NCBI RefSeq assembly: GCF_014268275.3
Contig: NZ_CP077084.1
Coordinates: 1,922,001-1,986,000, forward strand
Reading direction: 5' to 3'
Length of the DNA stretch: 64,000 nt
DNA from: Pseudomonas tritici
GTDB lineage: Bacteria; Pseudomonadota; Gammaproteobacteria; Pseudomonadales; Pseudomonadaceae
Shown: positions 7,945 to 16,493 of the stretch, piece after piece
Layout of the letters: every line of letters starts with the position of its first letter
Numbering within the stretch: the first letter of the stretch is position 1
Made by a program: the position numbers and the translations under genes
The notes under the pieces: generated by a model
What the model was told of the DNA's origin: nothing
Seen by the model: the letters and a program-made list of their open reading frames with translations, nothing else
The model's database searches: none

Positions 7945-8865
7945 ATGCGTCTGCAATCATGGACTGTTGCGTTGTTGCTGTGTGGGGTGGTTGCCCAGGC
8001 CCAAGCGTTCTCCACGCCAAAGCCCGGCCAAGTGATCGAGGTTGCACTCGAACAATTGCACCCGACCCAGGCCGTGGTGGGCTTCGACCAGATCTATTAC
8101 AGCCTTGGGCTGTTCGCCGACAAACCCGCCAAGGCCTTCGATGAGTACTGCGAAACCAACGGCCAAGGCGAAGCTGACAAAGTGCCCAAGGACGCAGACC
8201 TGCACAAACCCTCCAGTTTCACCTGCAAGGACCCGGTGGGCACTCATCCCGAGGTCATGAAAACCGTGGTGGTCGGCCCCGCTGGCCAGCTGTACCTGAC
8301 CGACGGTCACCACAGCTTCACCACTTTATGGGAAGTGCCCGGCGGTGGCCCTCGGTTGAAGATGTGGGTCAAGGTGACCGACGACTTTAGCAACAGCCCG
8401 ACTTTGACGAGCTTCTGGCAGCGTATGGAGTCAGCGCGCAAAGTCTGGCTCAAGGACAACAGGGGCCAGACGCTGCCGCCCGAGCAGTTGCCCGCGCACC
8501 TGGGCTTCAAAAACCTGCAGGACGACACCTTCCGCAGCCTGGTGTATTTCACCCGCAAGGCGGCCTATGGCAAGCCGGAGGCTGGGGAGATCGCGCCGGA
8601 GTTCCTGGAGTTTTACTGGGGCAACTGGTTACGTACGCAGATTGACTTGAGTGCCTTCAATCTGAACAAGAAGGGCGGCTACAAGGACGCCATTGAGGCC
8701 GTTGCTAAGCGGATGGTCAGCCTGGCGCCGGGGTCGCAGGTCGGGGATAGCGGTTTTACCGCCCATCAGCTGGGTGGCATGCCGAAACTGGATCGGGATG
8801 AGCTGGAAAAAACCGTCGACAAAAAAGTGCCGTACGTGATCGATTACCGCAATTCCCAAAACTGA
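7945..8865 (+). CDS. Exported ParB-like (ParBc_2 family) protein
   Basis: The 306-residue product begins with a signal peptide (MRLQSWTVALLLCGVVAQAQ, cut after A21). The mature part resembles the ParBc_2 family: EVALEQLHPTQAVVGFDQI, then a central GQLYLTDGHHSF motif (DGHH at 120–123), corresponding to the ParB/sulfiredoxin-like nucleotide-binding fold. Unlike chromosome-partitioning ParB it lacks an HTH domain and is exported, so a role in DNA segregation is unlikely. AAGGAG lies ten bases before the ATG. The substrate and function are unknown. It is convergent with the spermidine-synthase-like gene. Confidence 0.75.
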   Translation: MRLQSWTVALLLCGVVAQAQAFSTPKPGQVIEVALEQLHPTQAVVGFDQIYYSLGLFADKPAKAFDEYCETNGQGEADKVPKDADLHKPSSFTCKDPVGTHPEVMKTVVVGPAGQLYLTDGHHSFTTLWEVPGGGPRLKMWVKVTDDFSNSPTLTSFWQRMESARKVWLKDNRGQTLPPEQLPAHLGFKNLQDDTFRSLVYFTRKAAYGKPEAGEIAPEFLEFYWGNWLRTQIDLSAFNLNKKGGYKDAIEAVAKRMVSLAPGSQVGDSGFTAHQLGGMPKLDRDELEKTVDKKVPYVIDYRNSQN

Positions 8866-8910
8866 CGCCGATCAAAAATGTGGGATCTTTGGTGTCCTGA
8901 CAATCGCGGC

Positions 8911-9597
8911 TCAACTCTTGAGCTTCTCCGCAATCCAGATGGTGTGCCGCGTGCCCTTGTTGCCATGGGCAAACACCTGCACTTCCTCGGCCTTGAAACC
9001 GGCCTTGCGCAGTTTGTCGCTGAACAGCTTGTCAGCGCTGGCCGACCATACGGCCAGCACGCCTTTGGGGCGCAGGGCCTTGGCGCAGGCGGCCAGGCCA
9101 CCGGCGGAGTACAGCCAGCTGTTGGCTTTTTGCGTGAGGCCTTCGGGGCCGTTGTCGACGTCCAGCATGATCGCGTCAAAGCCCTGGGGCTCGGCTTGCA
9201 GCACCTTGGCCACATCTTCCATACGGATCACTGTGCGCGGGTCCAGTAGCGGGCGGCCGGATTTTTCTCCCAGCGGCCCACGGTTCCATTCCACGACGCC
9301 CGGCACCAACTCTGCAACCACCACTTCGGCGGTCTTGCCCAGGTGCTTCAGGGCTGAAGCCAGGGTAAACCCCATGCCCAACCCGCCGATCAACACCCGC
9401 GAATCCGGGCGCCCGGCGACCTTGCGGCAGGGAATTTCCGCCAGGGCATCTTCGGAACCGTGCATACGTGTGTTCATCAACTGGCCGCCGTCACCGCCCT
9501 GGATCTTGATGACAAAATCTTCACCGTATTCGAACAGGCACAAGGCACCGCCGTTGTCGGGGATCGGGGTGGTGTCGAGCAGAACGAAACGTTTCAT
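8911..9597 (-). CDS. Spermidine synthase-like methyltransferase-fold protein
   Basis: The 228-residue protein has the aminopropyltransferase/methyltransferase core: RVLIGGLGMGFTLASALKHL (glycine-rich loop), VVVAELVPGVVEWNRGPLG with the acidic strand-2 residue, and FDAIMLDVDNGPEGL as the catalytic-Asp-like motif. It lacks the N-terminal beta-strand domain of full spermidine synthases and resembles the short SpeE-like proteins of pseudomonads. Whether it transfers an aminopropyl group is unproven. The start at MKRFVLLDT (9597) is favoured by family resemblance, with GAGAT upstream as a weak ribosome site; the frame extends 18 codons further. Confidence 0.8.
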   Translation of the reverse strand: MKRFVLLDTTPIPDNGGALCLFEYGEDFVIKIQGGDGGQLMNTRMHGSEDALAEIPCRKVAGRPDSRVLIGGLGMGFTLASALKHLGKTAEVVVAELVPGVVEWNRGPLGEKSGRPLLDPRTVIRMEDVAKVLQAEPQGFDAIMLDVDNGPEGLTQKANSWLYSAGGLAACAKALRPKGVLAVWSASADKLFSDKLRKAGFKAEEVQVFAHGNKGTRHTIWIAEKLKS

Positions 9598-9675
9598 GGA
9601 AATCTCATTGGGAAGGGCATTCTTGCGCGGTTGGGAGTAGCCTTGTGACATTCCGGTCAGGCCATGGAGCCATCG

Positions 9676-9954
9676 ATGAAGTGCAGCATTCTAACGGTCA
9701 TTGTGTTGAGCGCGCTCGCATCCGGTACAGCGCAGGCTCAAGAGTTGCAAACCGTACCGATCGCGCCGGCCCCTACGCCAGGTGCGCCGGGCACCCCGAC
9801 GCCGACGCTGTACCCGCAAGTCACCCCGCCGGCCGTGCCCAAGACCAACGGCTCGCCGCCCTTGGCGCCTATCGTGCTGCCGACGCCGCCGAAGGACCAG
9901 ACGGTGCCTGGCCTGCAGCAAAACGACAGCAAACCGAAGACGCCCGGCGGTTAA
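9676..9954 (+). CDS. Small proline-rich exported protein
   Basis: The 92-residue product has a signal peptide (MKCSILTVIVLSALASGTAQ, cut after AQA) and a mature region dominated by Pro, Thr, Gly and Ala (APTPGAPGTPTPTLYPQVTP). It has no recognised domain, looks disordered, and is probably periplasmic or surface-associated. GGAG at 9666–9669 supports the ATG at 9676 rather than the in-frame ATG at 9664. Its stop codon shares the TTAA at 9951–9954 with the convergent cyclic-nucleotide-binding gene. The function is unknown. Confidence 0.6.
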   Translation: MKCSILTVIVLSALASGTAQAQELQTVPIAPAPTPGAPGTPTPTLYPQVTPPAVPKTNGSPPLAPIVLPTPPKDQTVPGLQQNDSKPKTPGG

Positions 9955-10424
9955 AACTGCTGCGATAACAATTGCCCATCGGCCATGCGCAGGCGCTTGG
10001 ACAGGGCGATGGCAATCGCGCGGATGATCTTGGCGGCAACCCTGGGGGTTTCGTTGAGCATCTTTTCCAGGGCGTCCTTGCCCAGGTTGAGCAGCACGCA
10101 GTCACTGGCCGCCACGCAACTGGCGGAGCGCCGCTCGCCATCAAGCACCGCCATTTCACCAAAGGCCCGGCCACTGCGCAGGGTCGCGATGGTCAGGCGT
10201 TGGCCGTCGCTGTTGGTTTTTTGCACCGCCACCTGGCCGCTGTGGATGATGCACATGAAAGTGCCGGCGTCGCCCTCTAGGAAAATCGCTTCGTCACGGG
10301 CAATGCTGCTGATATTGAAGTAGCCGGCGGCGACATGAAAATCTTCCGGCAATAGCGGGTCGAACAGGCCGCAGTCCATGAGCATGTCGCGGATTTCGTC
10401 GTTGAGAAGCGTGGGTAGTGTCAT
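9951..10424 (-). CDS. Stand-alone cyclic nucleotide-binding domain protein
   Basis: This 157-residue protein consists almost entirely of one cNMP-binding domain of the CRP type. The phosphate-binding cassette is FGEMAVLDGERRSASCVAAS at about residues 88–107, with the conserved Glu and Arg-Ser-Ala that contact the cyclic phosphate and ribose. No HTH, kinase or channel domain follows, so it would have to act through a partner protein. It is expected to be cytoplasmic. Its stop overlaps that of the convergent small exported protein. The partner and ligand (cAMP or cGMP) are unknown. Confidence 0.82.
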   Translation of the reverse strand: MTLPTLLNDEIRDMLMDCGLFDPLLPEDFHVAAGYFNISSIARDEAIFLEGDAGTFMCIIHSGQVAVQKTNSDGQRLTIATLRSGRAFGEMAVLDGERRSASCVAASDCVLLNLGKDALEKMLNETPRVAAKIIRAIAIALSKRLRMADGQLLSQQF

Positions 10425-10452
10425 GGCTGCAGTATTGATCCATCAATCATGT

Positions 10453-10487
10453 AGGGCGGTCCTGTGTTCAGACAGAACCGCCGCCCT
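10453..10487. other. Imperfect hairpin between ptrB and cNMP-binding gene
   Basis: AGGGCGGTCCTGT pairs imperfectly with ACAGAACCGCCGCCCT around a short loop. It follows the ptrB stop on the minus strand but has no T run. It may be a transcript-end structure or a decayed palindrome. Confidence 0.35.
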
Positions 10488-10494
10488 AAGTTCC

Positions 10495-12537
10495 TTAAAC
10501 CAGCCCCAGTGCCTTGAACACAAAGCCATATTCGAGTGCTACGTCACGTAATCCCTGGTAACGACCGCTCATGCCACCATGGCCGGCGCCCAATTCGGTC
10601 TTGAGCAGCAACAGGTTGTCGTCCGTCTTGGTGTCGCGCAGCTTGGCCACCCACTTGGCCGCTTCCCAATACTGCACGCGACTGTCGTTGTAGCCGGCGA
10701 TCACCAGCATGGCCGGGTAGGCTTGGGCGCTGACGTTTTCGTACGGCGCATAGGCCTTGATGCGCGCATACACCTCGGGCTCTTGCGGGTTGCCCCACTC
10801 GTCGTACTCGGTGATGGTCAACGGCAATTCCGGGTCGAGCATGGTGTTAAGCACGTCGACGAAAGGCACTTCGGCAATCGCCGCCTGGAACAGCGCCGGA
10901 CGCTGGTTAAGCACGGCGCCGATCAACAGGCCGCCGGCACTGCCGCCGCTGATTGCCAGTTGTTTGGAGGTGGTCACGCCCTTGGCGATCAAGTGTTCGG
11001 CGCAGGCGATAAAGTCGCTGAAGGTGTTCTGCTTGTGCTCCTGCTTGCCATTGCGGTACCAGGCCTCGCCCAGCTCACCGCCGCCGCGCACATGCGCAAT
11101 GGCGAAGGCCACGCCACGGTCGAGCAGGCTCAGGCGTGCGTGGGAAAACCACGGGTCGAGGCTCGAACCGTAGGCGCCATAGCCGTACAGGTACAGCGGC
11201 ACCGGCTTGCCCAACTGGTCGCGCTTGACCACCAGGCTGATCGGCACCTGTGTGCCGTCCGCCGAAGTCGCCCACAGGCGCTGGCTGACGTAATCGTCGG
11301 CATTGAACACGCCAAGCACCGGGGTTTCCTTGAGCACCTGCTGTGCGCCGTTAGCCAGTTCCAGCTGGCGAACCTGGGCCGGGCGGTTAAGCGCCTCATA
11401 GCGCAGGCTTATCTTATCGCTGACAAATTCCAGGCTGTTTTGAACGTAGAGGCTGTAGGCGGCGTCGGGCAATTCCACTCGATAAGCTGGCACGCCTTGC
11501 GGGTGAACTTCGATCACGGGCAGCCCACCTATGCGCAGGCTCAGGGTCATGGCGCGGGCATTCAGGCTCACGCCGTCGAGCATGACGTCATCGCTGTGGG
11601 GGATCAGGTTTTGCCACTCTGCCTCGGTCGGGACGTCGCCAATGTCGGTCGCCACGAACAATGCGTAGTTGATGCCATCACGGTTGCTGCGGATAAACCA
11701 GGTCCACGCGCCATTCAACTGACCGTGGTCGACATCGTATTCATGGTCTTCGACCCGTGGCGCCAGGCAGGTAAAGTCCAGTTGCGGCTGGTCGGCGTCC
11801 AGCGCCCAGATTTCGCTGGTGGTCTTGCTGCCCAGCGCCAGCAGCAACTGGCGCTCGGAGCTGGAACGGTAGCAATGCAGGAAGAAACGCCCGTCCGGCT
11901 CATGGAACACTTCCTGCGCCGCCGTGCCATCCAGGCGATAGCGGTAGAGCTTGTGCGGACGGTGGGTGTCGTCCAATTCGCCGAAGAACAGGGTCAGGCT
12001 GTCATTGGCCCAGGTCATGCTGCCGTCGCAGTCCTGGAACTCCAGTTCACTGACCTTGCCACTGGCCAATTCCTTCACGTACAGGGTGTAGACCTCTTCA
12101 CCGCTGGTATCGAGACTGTAGGCCAGGCGCTGGTGGTCGGGGCTGATGCTGAACGCGCCAAGGGAGAAGAAGCCGCCATTGGCCAGTACGTTCGGGTCGA
12201 GCAGCAATTCTTCGCTGCTGTCATCCACTTGGTTGCTGTCGTCGTCCGGGCGGCGGCAGCGGTAGTGGCGGGCGTATTCGTCACCGGCGGTGGTGCGGGT
12301 GTAGTACAGATACGGTCCCCAGGGCGAGGGCAGCGACAGGTCAGTCTCAAGAATGCGCCCCTTGATCTCCTCGAACAGGCTCTCGCGCAGCGCCTGCTGG
12401 TCGGCGAGCTGGGCTTCCTGCCAGGCGTTTTCGGCCTTGAGGTAATCGAGCACCTCAGCGCTGTCACGCGTTTGCAGCCAGGCGTACGGATCTGGGCCTT
12501 GGGCCTTGCGGGCAATCGGGGGTGTCGACATAGGCAT
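10495..12537 (-). CDS. ptrB: Oligopeptidase B (S9A serine peptidase)
   Basis: This cytoplasmic prolyl-oligopeptidase-family enzyme cleaves short peptides after basic residues. At 680 residues it matches the usual oligopeptidase B length. The N-terminal two thirds form the beta-propeller. The catalytic domain has Ser533 in SGGSAGGLL, Asp618 in AGYNDSRVQYWEA and His653 in GAGHGGMSGRY, positions almost identical to the E. coli triad. The N-terminus (GPDPYAWLQTRDSAEVLDYL) is also family-typical. Start ATG 12537 has only a weak ribosome site; an alternative ATG lies two codons in. The antisense strand is open across the whole gene, a high-GC artefact. Confidence 0.93.
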   Translation of the reverse strand: MPMSTPPIARKAQGPDPYAWLQTRDSAEVLDYLKAENAWQEAQLADQQALRESLFEEIKGRILETDLSLPSPWGPYLYYTRTTAGDEYARHYRCRRPDDDSNQVDDSSEELLLDPNVLANGGFFSLGAFSISPDHQRLAYSLDTSGEEVYTLYVKELASGKVSELEFQDCDGSMTWANDSLTLFFGELDDTHRPHKLYRYRLDGTAAQEVFHEPDGRFFLHCYRSSSERQLLLALGSKTTSEIWALDADQPQLDFTCLAPRVEDHEYDVDHGQLNGAWTWFIRSNRDGINYALFVATDIGDVPTEAEWQNLIPHSDDVMLDGVSLNARAMTLSLRIGGLPVIEVHPQGVPAYRVELPDAAYSLYVQNSLEFVSDKISLRYEALNRPAQVRQLELANGAQQVLKETPVLGVFNADDYVSQRLWATSADGTQVPISLVVKRDQLGKPVPLYLYGYGAYGSSLDPWFSHARLSLLDRGVAFAIAHVRGGGELGEAWYRNGKQEHKQNTFSDFIACAEHLIAKGVTTSKQLAISGGSAGGLLIGAVLNQRPALFQAAIAEVPFVDVLNTMLDPELPLTITEYDEWGNPQEPEVYARIKAYAPYENVSAQAYPAMLVIAGYNDSRVQYWEAAKWVAKLRDTKTDDNLLLLKTELGAGHGGMSGRYQGLRDVALEYGFVFKALGLV

Positions 12538-12636
12538 GGATTATTCTCTATCTGGCAGACGGTGGCAGGCATTGCAGCCGCGACACGCAAAAGCCGTTAT
12601 CATAGCCGCCTGTTTGCCAACCTTGCCATGGACACC

Positions 12637-13098
12637 ATGACCGAGAACGACTATCTGACCGCTTGGGGCCTTTACGCCTTCGCTGCCTTGGGCTGCCTGT
12701 TGGTGTGGTGGCGCATGACCCGCTGGATCTGGCGCTGGCTGCGCGAGCCGTTGCAACTGCTGATGGCGGTGCTGCTGTTCAGCCCGACCATCGTCGATCC
12801 GGTCAAGACCCAGTTCGCGCCGGCCGTGGCCATTACCGCCCTGGACCTGGTGCTCAAGGTCGGCAACAACGCCTGGCGGGCCATTTCCGATTTGTTCATG
12901 TACACCATGATCGCCTTTGGCGTGTACCTCGTGATCGTATTGATCCGCTGGCCCATCGAGCGCGCCGCCAACGCCCGCCGTGAGCGCAAGGCCGCCGCCG
13001 ATGCGGCACTGGCCGCTGAACCTGAAAGCGGTGACGATGACGTGCCTTTCCGCCGTCCTGCGCCTGTGAGCGGTATGCGGGTCGAACCGCGCCTTTAA
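12637..13098 (+). CDS. Inner-membrane protein, function unknown
   Basis: The 153-residue product has three to four hydrophobic segments: YLTAWGLYAFAALGCLLVWW (residues 5–24), LQLLMAVLLFSPTIV, a middle amphipathic stretch, and FMYTMIAFGVYLVIVLIRW. A basic then acidic cytoplasmic tail (ANARRERKAAADAAL…EPESGDDDVPF) follows. It belongs to a conserved pseudomonad family of unknown role. Neither ATG (12628 or 12637) has a clear ribosome site; I prefer 12637 (MTENDYLTAW) from memory of the family. It is divergent from ptrB and followed 21 bases later by the glutamine amidotransferase gene, likely one transcript. Confidence 0.75.
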   Translation: MTENDYLTAWGLYAFAALGCLLVWWRMTRWIWRWLREPLQLLMAVLLFSPTIVDPVKTQFAPAVAITALDLVLKVGNNAWRAISDLFMYTMIAFGVYLVIVLIRWPIERAANARRERKAAADAALAAEPESGDDDVPFRRPAPVSGMRVEPRL

Positions 13099-13119
13099 CG
13101 TTGTAGCGAGAGCCCTGGC

Positions 13120-13896
13120 ATGTGTGAATTATTGGGCATGAGTGCCAACGTCCCCACCGACATCGTGTTCAGCTTTACCGGGCTGATGCAGCGCGGTGGG
13201 CGCACCGGCCCGCACCGCGACGGTTGGGGCATTGCGTTTTATGAAGGGCGTGGCCTGCGCTTGTTCCAGGACCCGGCCGCGAGCAGTGAGTCGGAAGTCG
13301 CGTTGCTGGTGCAGCGTTACCCGATCAAAAGTGAAGTGGTGATTGGCCATATTCGCCAGGCCAACGTCGGCAAGGTCAGCCTGGCCAATACCCATCCGTT
13401 CGTGCGCGAACTGTGGGGGCGCAACTGGTGCTTCGCGCATAACGGCCAGCTGGCAGACTTCAATCCCCGCGCCACGTTCTACCGCCCGGTGGGCGATACC
13501 GACAGCGAAGCGGCGTTCTGCGATTTGCTCAATCGCGTGCGCGAAGCCTTTCCTGAGCCGGTGGAGATTGAGAAAGTCTTGCCGGACCTGATTGCCGCCT
13601 GTTCCGAGTACCGCAGCAAAGGTGTGTTCAACTGCCTGCTCAGCGATGGCGACTGGCTGTTTTGCTACTGCTCGACCAAATTGGCGCAGATTACCCGCCG
13701 CGCACCTTTTGGGCCGGCGCGCTTGAAAGATGTCGACGTGATCGTCGATTTTCAGGCCGAAACCACACCCAATGATGTCGTCACCGTGATCGCCACCGAG
13801 CCTTTGACCGACAACGAAAACTGGACCCGTTACGAACCGGGCCAATGGAGCCTGTGGCGACGCGGTGAATGCGTCAGCCAGGGCATCACCGAGTAA
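13120..13896 (+). CDS. Class II glutamine amidotransferase (YafJ-like)
   Basis: This 258-residue protein is an N-terminal-nucleophile glutaminase. The initiator Met precedes the catalytic Cys2 ([12 protein letters not shown]), followed by [28 protein letters not shown] and the oxyanion-hole motif [10 protein letters not shown]. There is no synthetase domain, so it resembles E. coli YafJ and EgtC-type amidotransferases, whose acceptor is unknown. It is flanked tightly by a membrane protein gene and the DUF2937 gene on the same strand, suggesting an operon; both neighbours are membrane proteins of unknown role. Confidence 0.9.
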   Translation: MCELLGMSANVPTDIVFSFTGLMQRGGRTGPHRDGWGIAFYEGRGLRLFQDPAASSESEVALLVQRYPIKSEVVIGHIRQANVGKVSLANTHPFVRELWGRNWCFAHNGQLADFNPRATFYRPVGDTDSEAAFCDLLNRVREAFPEPVEIEKVLPDLIAACSEYRSKGVFNCLLSDGDWLFCYCSTKLAQITRRAPFGPARLKDVDVIVDFQAETTPNDVVTVIATEPLTDNENWTRYEPGQWSLWRRGECVSQGITE

Positions 13897-13907
13897 GGAT
13901 ATCGACC

Positions 13908-14450
13908 ATGTTGCTCAGTTATCTGCGGTTGGTGCTGTTTGCCATCGGCCTGTTGGTCGGCGTGCAAGTGCCCGGGTTTATCAACGACTACGCCAAGCGC
14001 GTCGAGGCTCACCTGATCGAGGCCCAGACGGGCCTGAGCGGGTTCGAAACCACCGCGCGGCAGTTCTTCAACGGTGACTTGCAGGCGTTGGTGGCGCATT
14101 ACCGCGCCAGCGATGATCCTGTGTTCCAGAGCGACGCCAACAGCCTGGGCGCCATGCTTGACCGCCAAGTGGCGTTGGATAAGCAGTTCCAGGCGATGCA
14201 AGGGCCTTGGTACATCCGCGCCCTGCAAGTGGCGGTGGCGGCGGACCCGGATATTCGCCAGGAAACCTGGAATGGCTACAGCTACCAGATCCTGCTGACT
14301 CCCGAAGCCATGGGCTGGGGGTTGGGCGGGGCGATGCTGTTGTCGTTTGGCATCGAATGCCTGTTCCGCCTGATCGACTGGGTGGTGTTGGGCGGCAAGC
14401 GCCTGCGCCAGAGCCGGCCGATTGAAGAGCGTGACCTCAAAGGCCTCTAA
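13908..14450 (+). CDS. DUF2937 family membrane protein
   Basis: The 180-residue product has an N-terminal membrane helix (LLSYLRLVLFAIGLLVGVQV) and a C-terminal one (AMGWGLGGAMLLSFGIECLF), with a soluble helical region in between (residues 25–135), the layout of DUF2937 proteins. The function is unknown. AAGGAT eight bases upstream supports the ATG at 13908; an earlier in-frame start overlaps the amidotransferase gene. It starts 11 bases after that gene's stop. A complex REP cluster follows the stop. Confidence 0.82.
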   Translation: MLLSYLRLVLFAIGLLVGVQVPGFINDYAKRVEAHLIEAQTGLSGFETTARQFFNGDLQALVAHYRASDDPVFQSDANSLGAMLDRQVALDKQFQAMQGPWYIRALQVAVAADPDIRQETWNGYSYQILLTPEAMGWGLGGAMLLSFGIECLFRLIDWVVLGGKRLRQSRPIEERDLKGL

Positions 14451-14468
14451 AGACCGACGCGGTCAAAT

Positions 14469-14652
14469 GTGGGAGCTGGCCGCAGAGGTATAGCGAGTCT
14501 CTGCGTAGCAGCTGTCGAGCTTGGCGAGGCTGCGTCAGCGGTGTATCAGACAGACCGCAAACGCAGCCTCGCCAAGGCTCGACAGCTGCTACGCGATATC
14601 ACATTTAGAATGTGTAGATACCGATGGCTATCGCAGGCAAGCCAGCTCCCAC
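14469..14652. repeat. Class 1 REPIN interrupted by a class 2 element
   Basis: The left end carries a truncated class 1 arm (GTGGGAGCTGG at 14469) and the right end a full class 1 arm (TATCGCAGGCAAGCCAGCTC then CCAC, ending 14652). A complete class 2 palindrome (14503–14594) occupies the middle. The region lies between convergent genes ending at 14450 and 14657. Confidence 0.7.
14503..14594. repeat. Class 2 REPIN-like palindrome
   Basis: Arms of about 30 bases (GCGTAGCAGCTGTCGAGC… and its complement ending GCTGCTACGC) flank a loop with TCAGCGGTGTATCAGACAG. A second copy lies at 59281–59371, with paired base changes in the stem (CTTGGCG/CGCCAAG here, CCCGGCG/CGCCGGG there). It is unrelated in sequence to the GTGGGAG elements. 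Confidence 0.85.
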
Positions 14653-14656
14653 AGTT

Positions 14657-15577
14657 TTAATCGAGTTGAGCCAGCACCATCCGCTCCTCGCCGACTACCC
14701 CGGCATAGCGGGCAACGACTTTCTGACACAACCCCACAATCTCCTCCACCAACTCCACCCCCACGCGCCACGACACCACCACCTGCAAGTTCGGCAAGCG
14801 CTGCGCCATCGGCAACATCACCAATTCCCCGCGCGCCAGCTCTTCGCTGACCAGCACCGGCGGCAACGCGCCAATCCCAAAGCCATCGCGCAGCAAGCGG
14901 GTAATCGCCGACACCGAGTTCACGCAGTTCATCCGCGGCGCGGCCACGCCGTTGGCCTGCATCAGGCTGATGACGTCCTGGTGCGGGTGGGAATTTTTCG
15001 AGTAGGTGATGATGCGCTCCTGGGCCAGTTCGGCGAGGGAGGCGTAATCCCGGTTGTAGATCGACTGGCTGGCGACGATCCAGGCCATGGGGTGGCTGGC
15101 AAGCTCCAGGCTGCGTACGGTTTCGAGGCGCAGCAGGTCGGTTTGCAGGATCAGGTCGAGAAAGCCTTTTTGCAGCTGATCGCTGAGGTTCAGCGCGGTA
15201 TCGGCGACCAATTCGATTTCTACCAATGGGAAATGGTCCATCAGTTCCGCCACCAGCGGGCTGAGCCACGTGTGGATCACCGTGTCCATGGCGCCGATGC
15301 GGATGCGCCCGACCTTGCTGCTGGTGGTCTCCAGGGATTGCTTCAACCCCTGCATCGTCACCATCATCTGCTCGGCATAATCGAGTACCTTCAAGCCTTC
15401 CGGGGTCAGGCTCACGCCGCGAGAGTCGCGCAGAAACAACTTCACCCCCAGCTCGCTTTCCAGCACGGCAATGCGGCTTGAGATCGAGGCCTGGGTGGTG
15501 AACAACTTCTCGGCGGTCAGGCGGAAGCTCTTGAGCTTGGCCACCCAGACGAAGGTTTCGAGGAACTTCAAATTCAT
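14657..15577 (-). CDS. LysR family transcriptional regulator, probably of pxpABC
   Basis: This 306-residue LysR-type regulator has an N-terminal winged HTH (MNLKFLETFVWVAKLKSFRL…TTQASISSRIAVLESELG, residues 1–60), followed by the linker helix and a periplasmic-binding-protein-like effector domain to residue about 295. It is divergent from the 5-oxoprolinase operon with a 175-base shared intergenic region, the classic arrangement for a LysR activator and its target. 5-Oxoproline or a related compound is a plausible inducer, but that is inference. Confidence 0.9.
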   Translation of the reverse strand: MNLKFLETFVWVAKLKSFRLTAEKLFTTQASISSRIAVLESELGVKLFLRDSRGVSLTPEGLKVLDYAEQMMVTMQGLKQSLETTSSKVGRIRIGAMDTVIHTWLSPLVAELMDHFPLVEIELVADTALNLSDQLQKGFLDLILQTDLLRLETVRSLELASHPMAWIVASQSIYNRDYASLAELAQERIITYSKNSHPHQDVISLMQANGVAAPRMNCVNSVSAITRLLRDGFGIGALPPVLVSEELARGELVMLPMAQRLPNLQVVVSWRVGVELVEEIVGLCQKVVARYAGVVGEERMVLAQLD

Positions 15578-15752
15578 GGGATCAACTTTTTCTTATGCAT
15601 GGATCGGTTTTTATTAGTTGGACGCCGCACCGGGCCAGCGCCAAAAATCGAGCTATTCCACGATAAGCGCCGTTGGGGTGTCAGGACAAGTTGCGAGTTC
15701 TGCGTAAAAAATCCCACACTACAAAAAAACAAAGCCTACAGGAGCACCTACC

Positions 15753-16493
15753 GTGAGCCGCTTGCTACTGAATTGCGATATTGGCGAAAGCTTCGGCAAC
15801 TGGACCATGGGTCTGGACGCCGAGGTCATGCCGTTCATTGATTGCGCCAACGTGGCGTGCGGCTTTCATGCCGGCGACCCGAGCATCATGCGCAAAACCG
15901 TCAGCCTGGCGCTCAAGCACGGCGTGCAAATCGGCGCGCACCCGGCCTACCAGGACCTGCAAGGCTTCGGCCGTCGCTCCATGGCTTACACGCCGCAGGA
16001 AATCCAGGACCTGTTGCATTATCAGATCGGCGCCCTTGAAGGTATCTGCCGGGCGCAAGGCGGGCGGGTCAGCTACGTCAAACCCCACGGCGCGATGTAC
16101 AACGACATGATGGCCAACCCTGTGCAGTTGCGCGCCGTGATCCAGGCCGTCGCCGCTTATGGCGAGCTGCCGCTGATGCTGCTGGCCACTCGCGACAACA
16201 GCGTGGCCCAGGCGTTGGGTAACGAATATGGGGTGACCCTGTGGTTCGAAGCCTTCGCCGACCGGGCCTACGACAACAATGGCCATCTGGTGTCCCGCCA
16301 GTTGCCCGGCGCGGTGCACCACGATTCCGAGACCATCGTGCAGCAGGCCCTGACCATTTCCCGTGGCGAAGCACTCACCGCCAGCGACGGCAGCCCGCTG
16401 GTCTTACAGGCCAATACCCTGTGCGTGCACGGCGACAACGCCAGTTCGGTCGCGGCGGTACAGCGCATCCGCGAGGCGTTGAAACCAGCATGA
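15753..16493 (+). CDS. pxpA: 5-oxoprolinase subunit A (LamB/YcsF family)
   Basis: This subunit of the ATP-dependent 5-oxoprolinase PxpABC hydrolyses pyroglutamate to glutamate. The 246-residue LamB/YcsF barrel shows [47 protein letters not shown] and VKPHGAMYN, which hold the conserved Asp/His residues. The start is GTG at 15753 with AGGAG eight bases upstream. The stop overlaps the ATG of pxpB (ATGA), indicating translational coupling across the operon. Confidence 0.94.
   Translation: MSRLLLNCDIGESFGNWTMGLDAEVMPFIDCANVACGFHAGDPSIMRKTVSLALKHGVQIGAHPAYQDLQGFGRRSMAYTPQEIQDLLHYQIGALEGICRAQGGRVSYVKPHGAMYNDMMANPVQLRAVIQAVAAYGELPLMLLATRDNSVAQALGNEYGVTLWFEAFADRAYDNNGHLVSRQLPGAVHHDSETIVQQALTISRGEALTASDGSPLVLQANTLCVHGDNASSVAAVQRIREALKPA

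Noticed and set aside
7945..8865. ParB-like protein as a plasmid or chromosome partition system
   Set aside because: There is no ParA partner, no HTH domain and no parS-like cluster, and a signal peptide is present.
8876..8900. AAATGTGGGATC as a REP element
   Set aside because: Only one short half-site remains, with no partner arm, so it is at most a remnant.
10579..12627. Very long plus-strand reading frame antisense to ptrB, continuing into the membrane protein gene
   Set aside because: It mirrors ptrB codon by codon, has no ribosome site or family match, and reflects rare stops on the antisense strand of GC-rich DNA. Only the part from 12637 is real.
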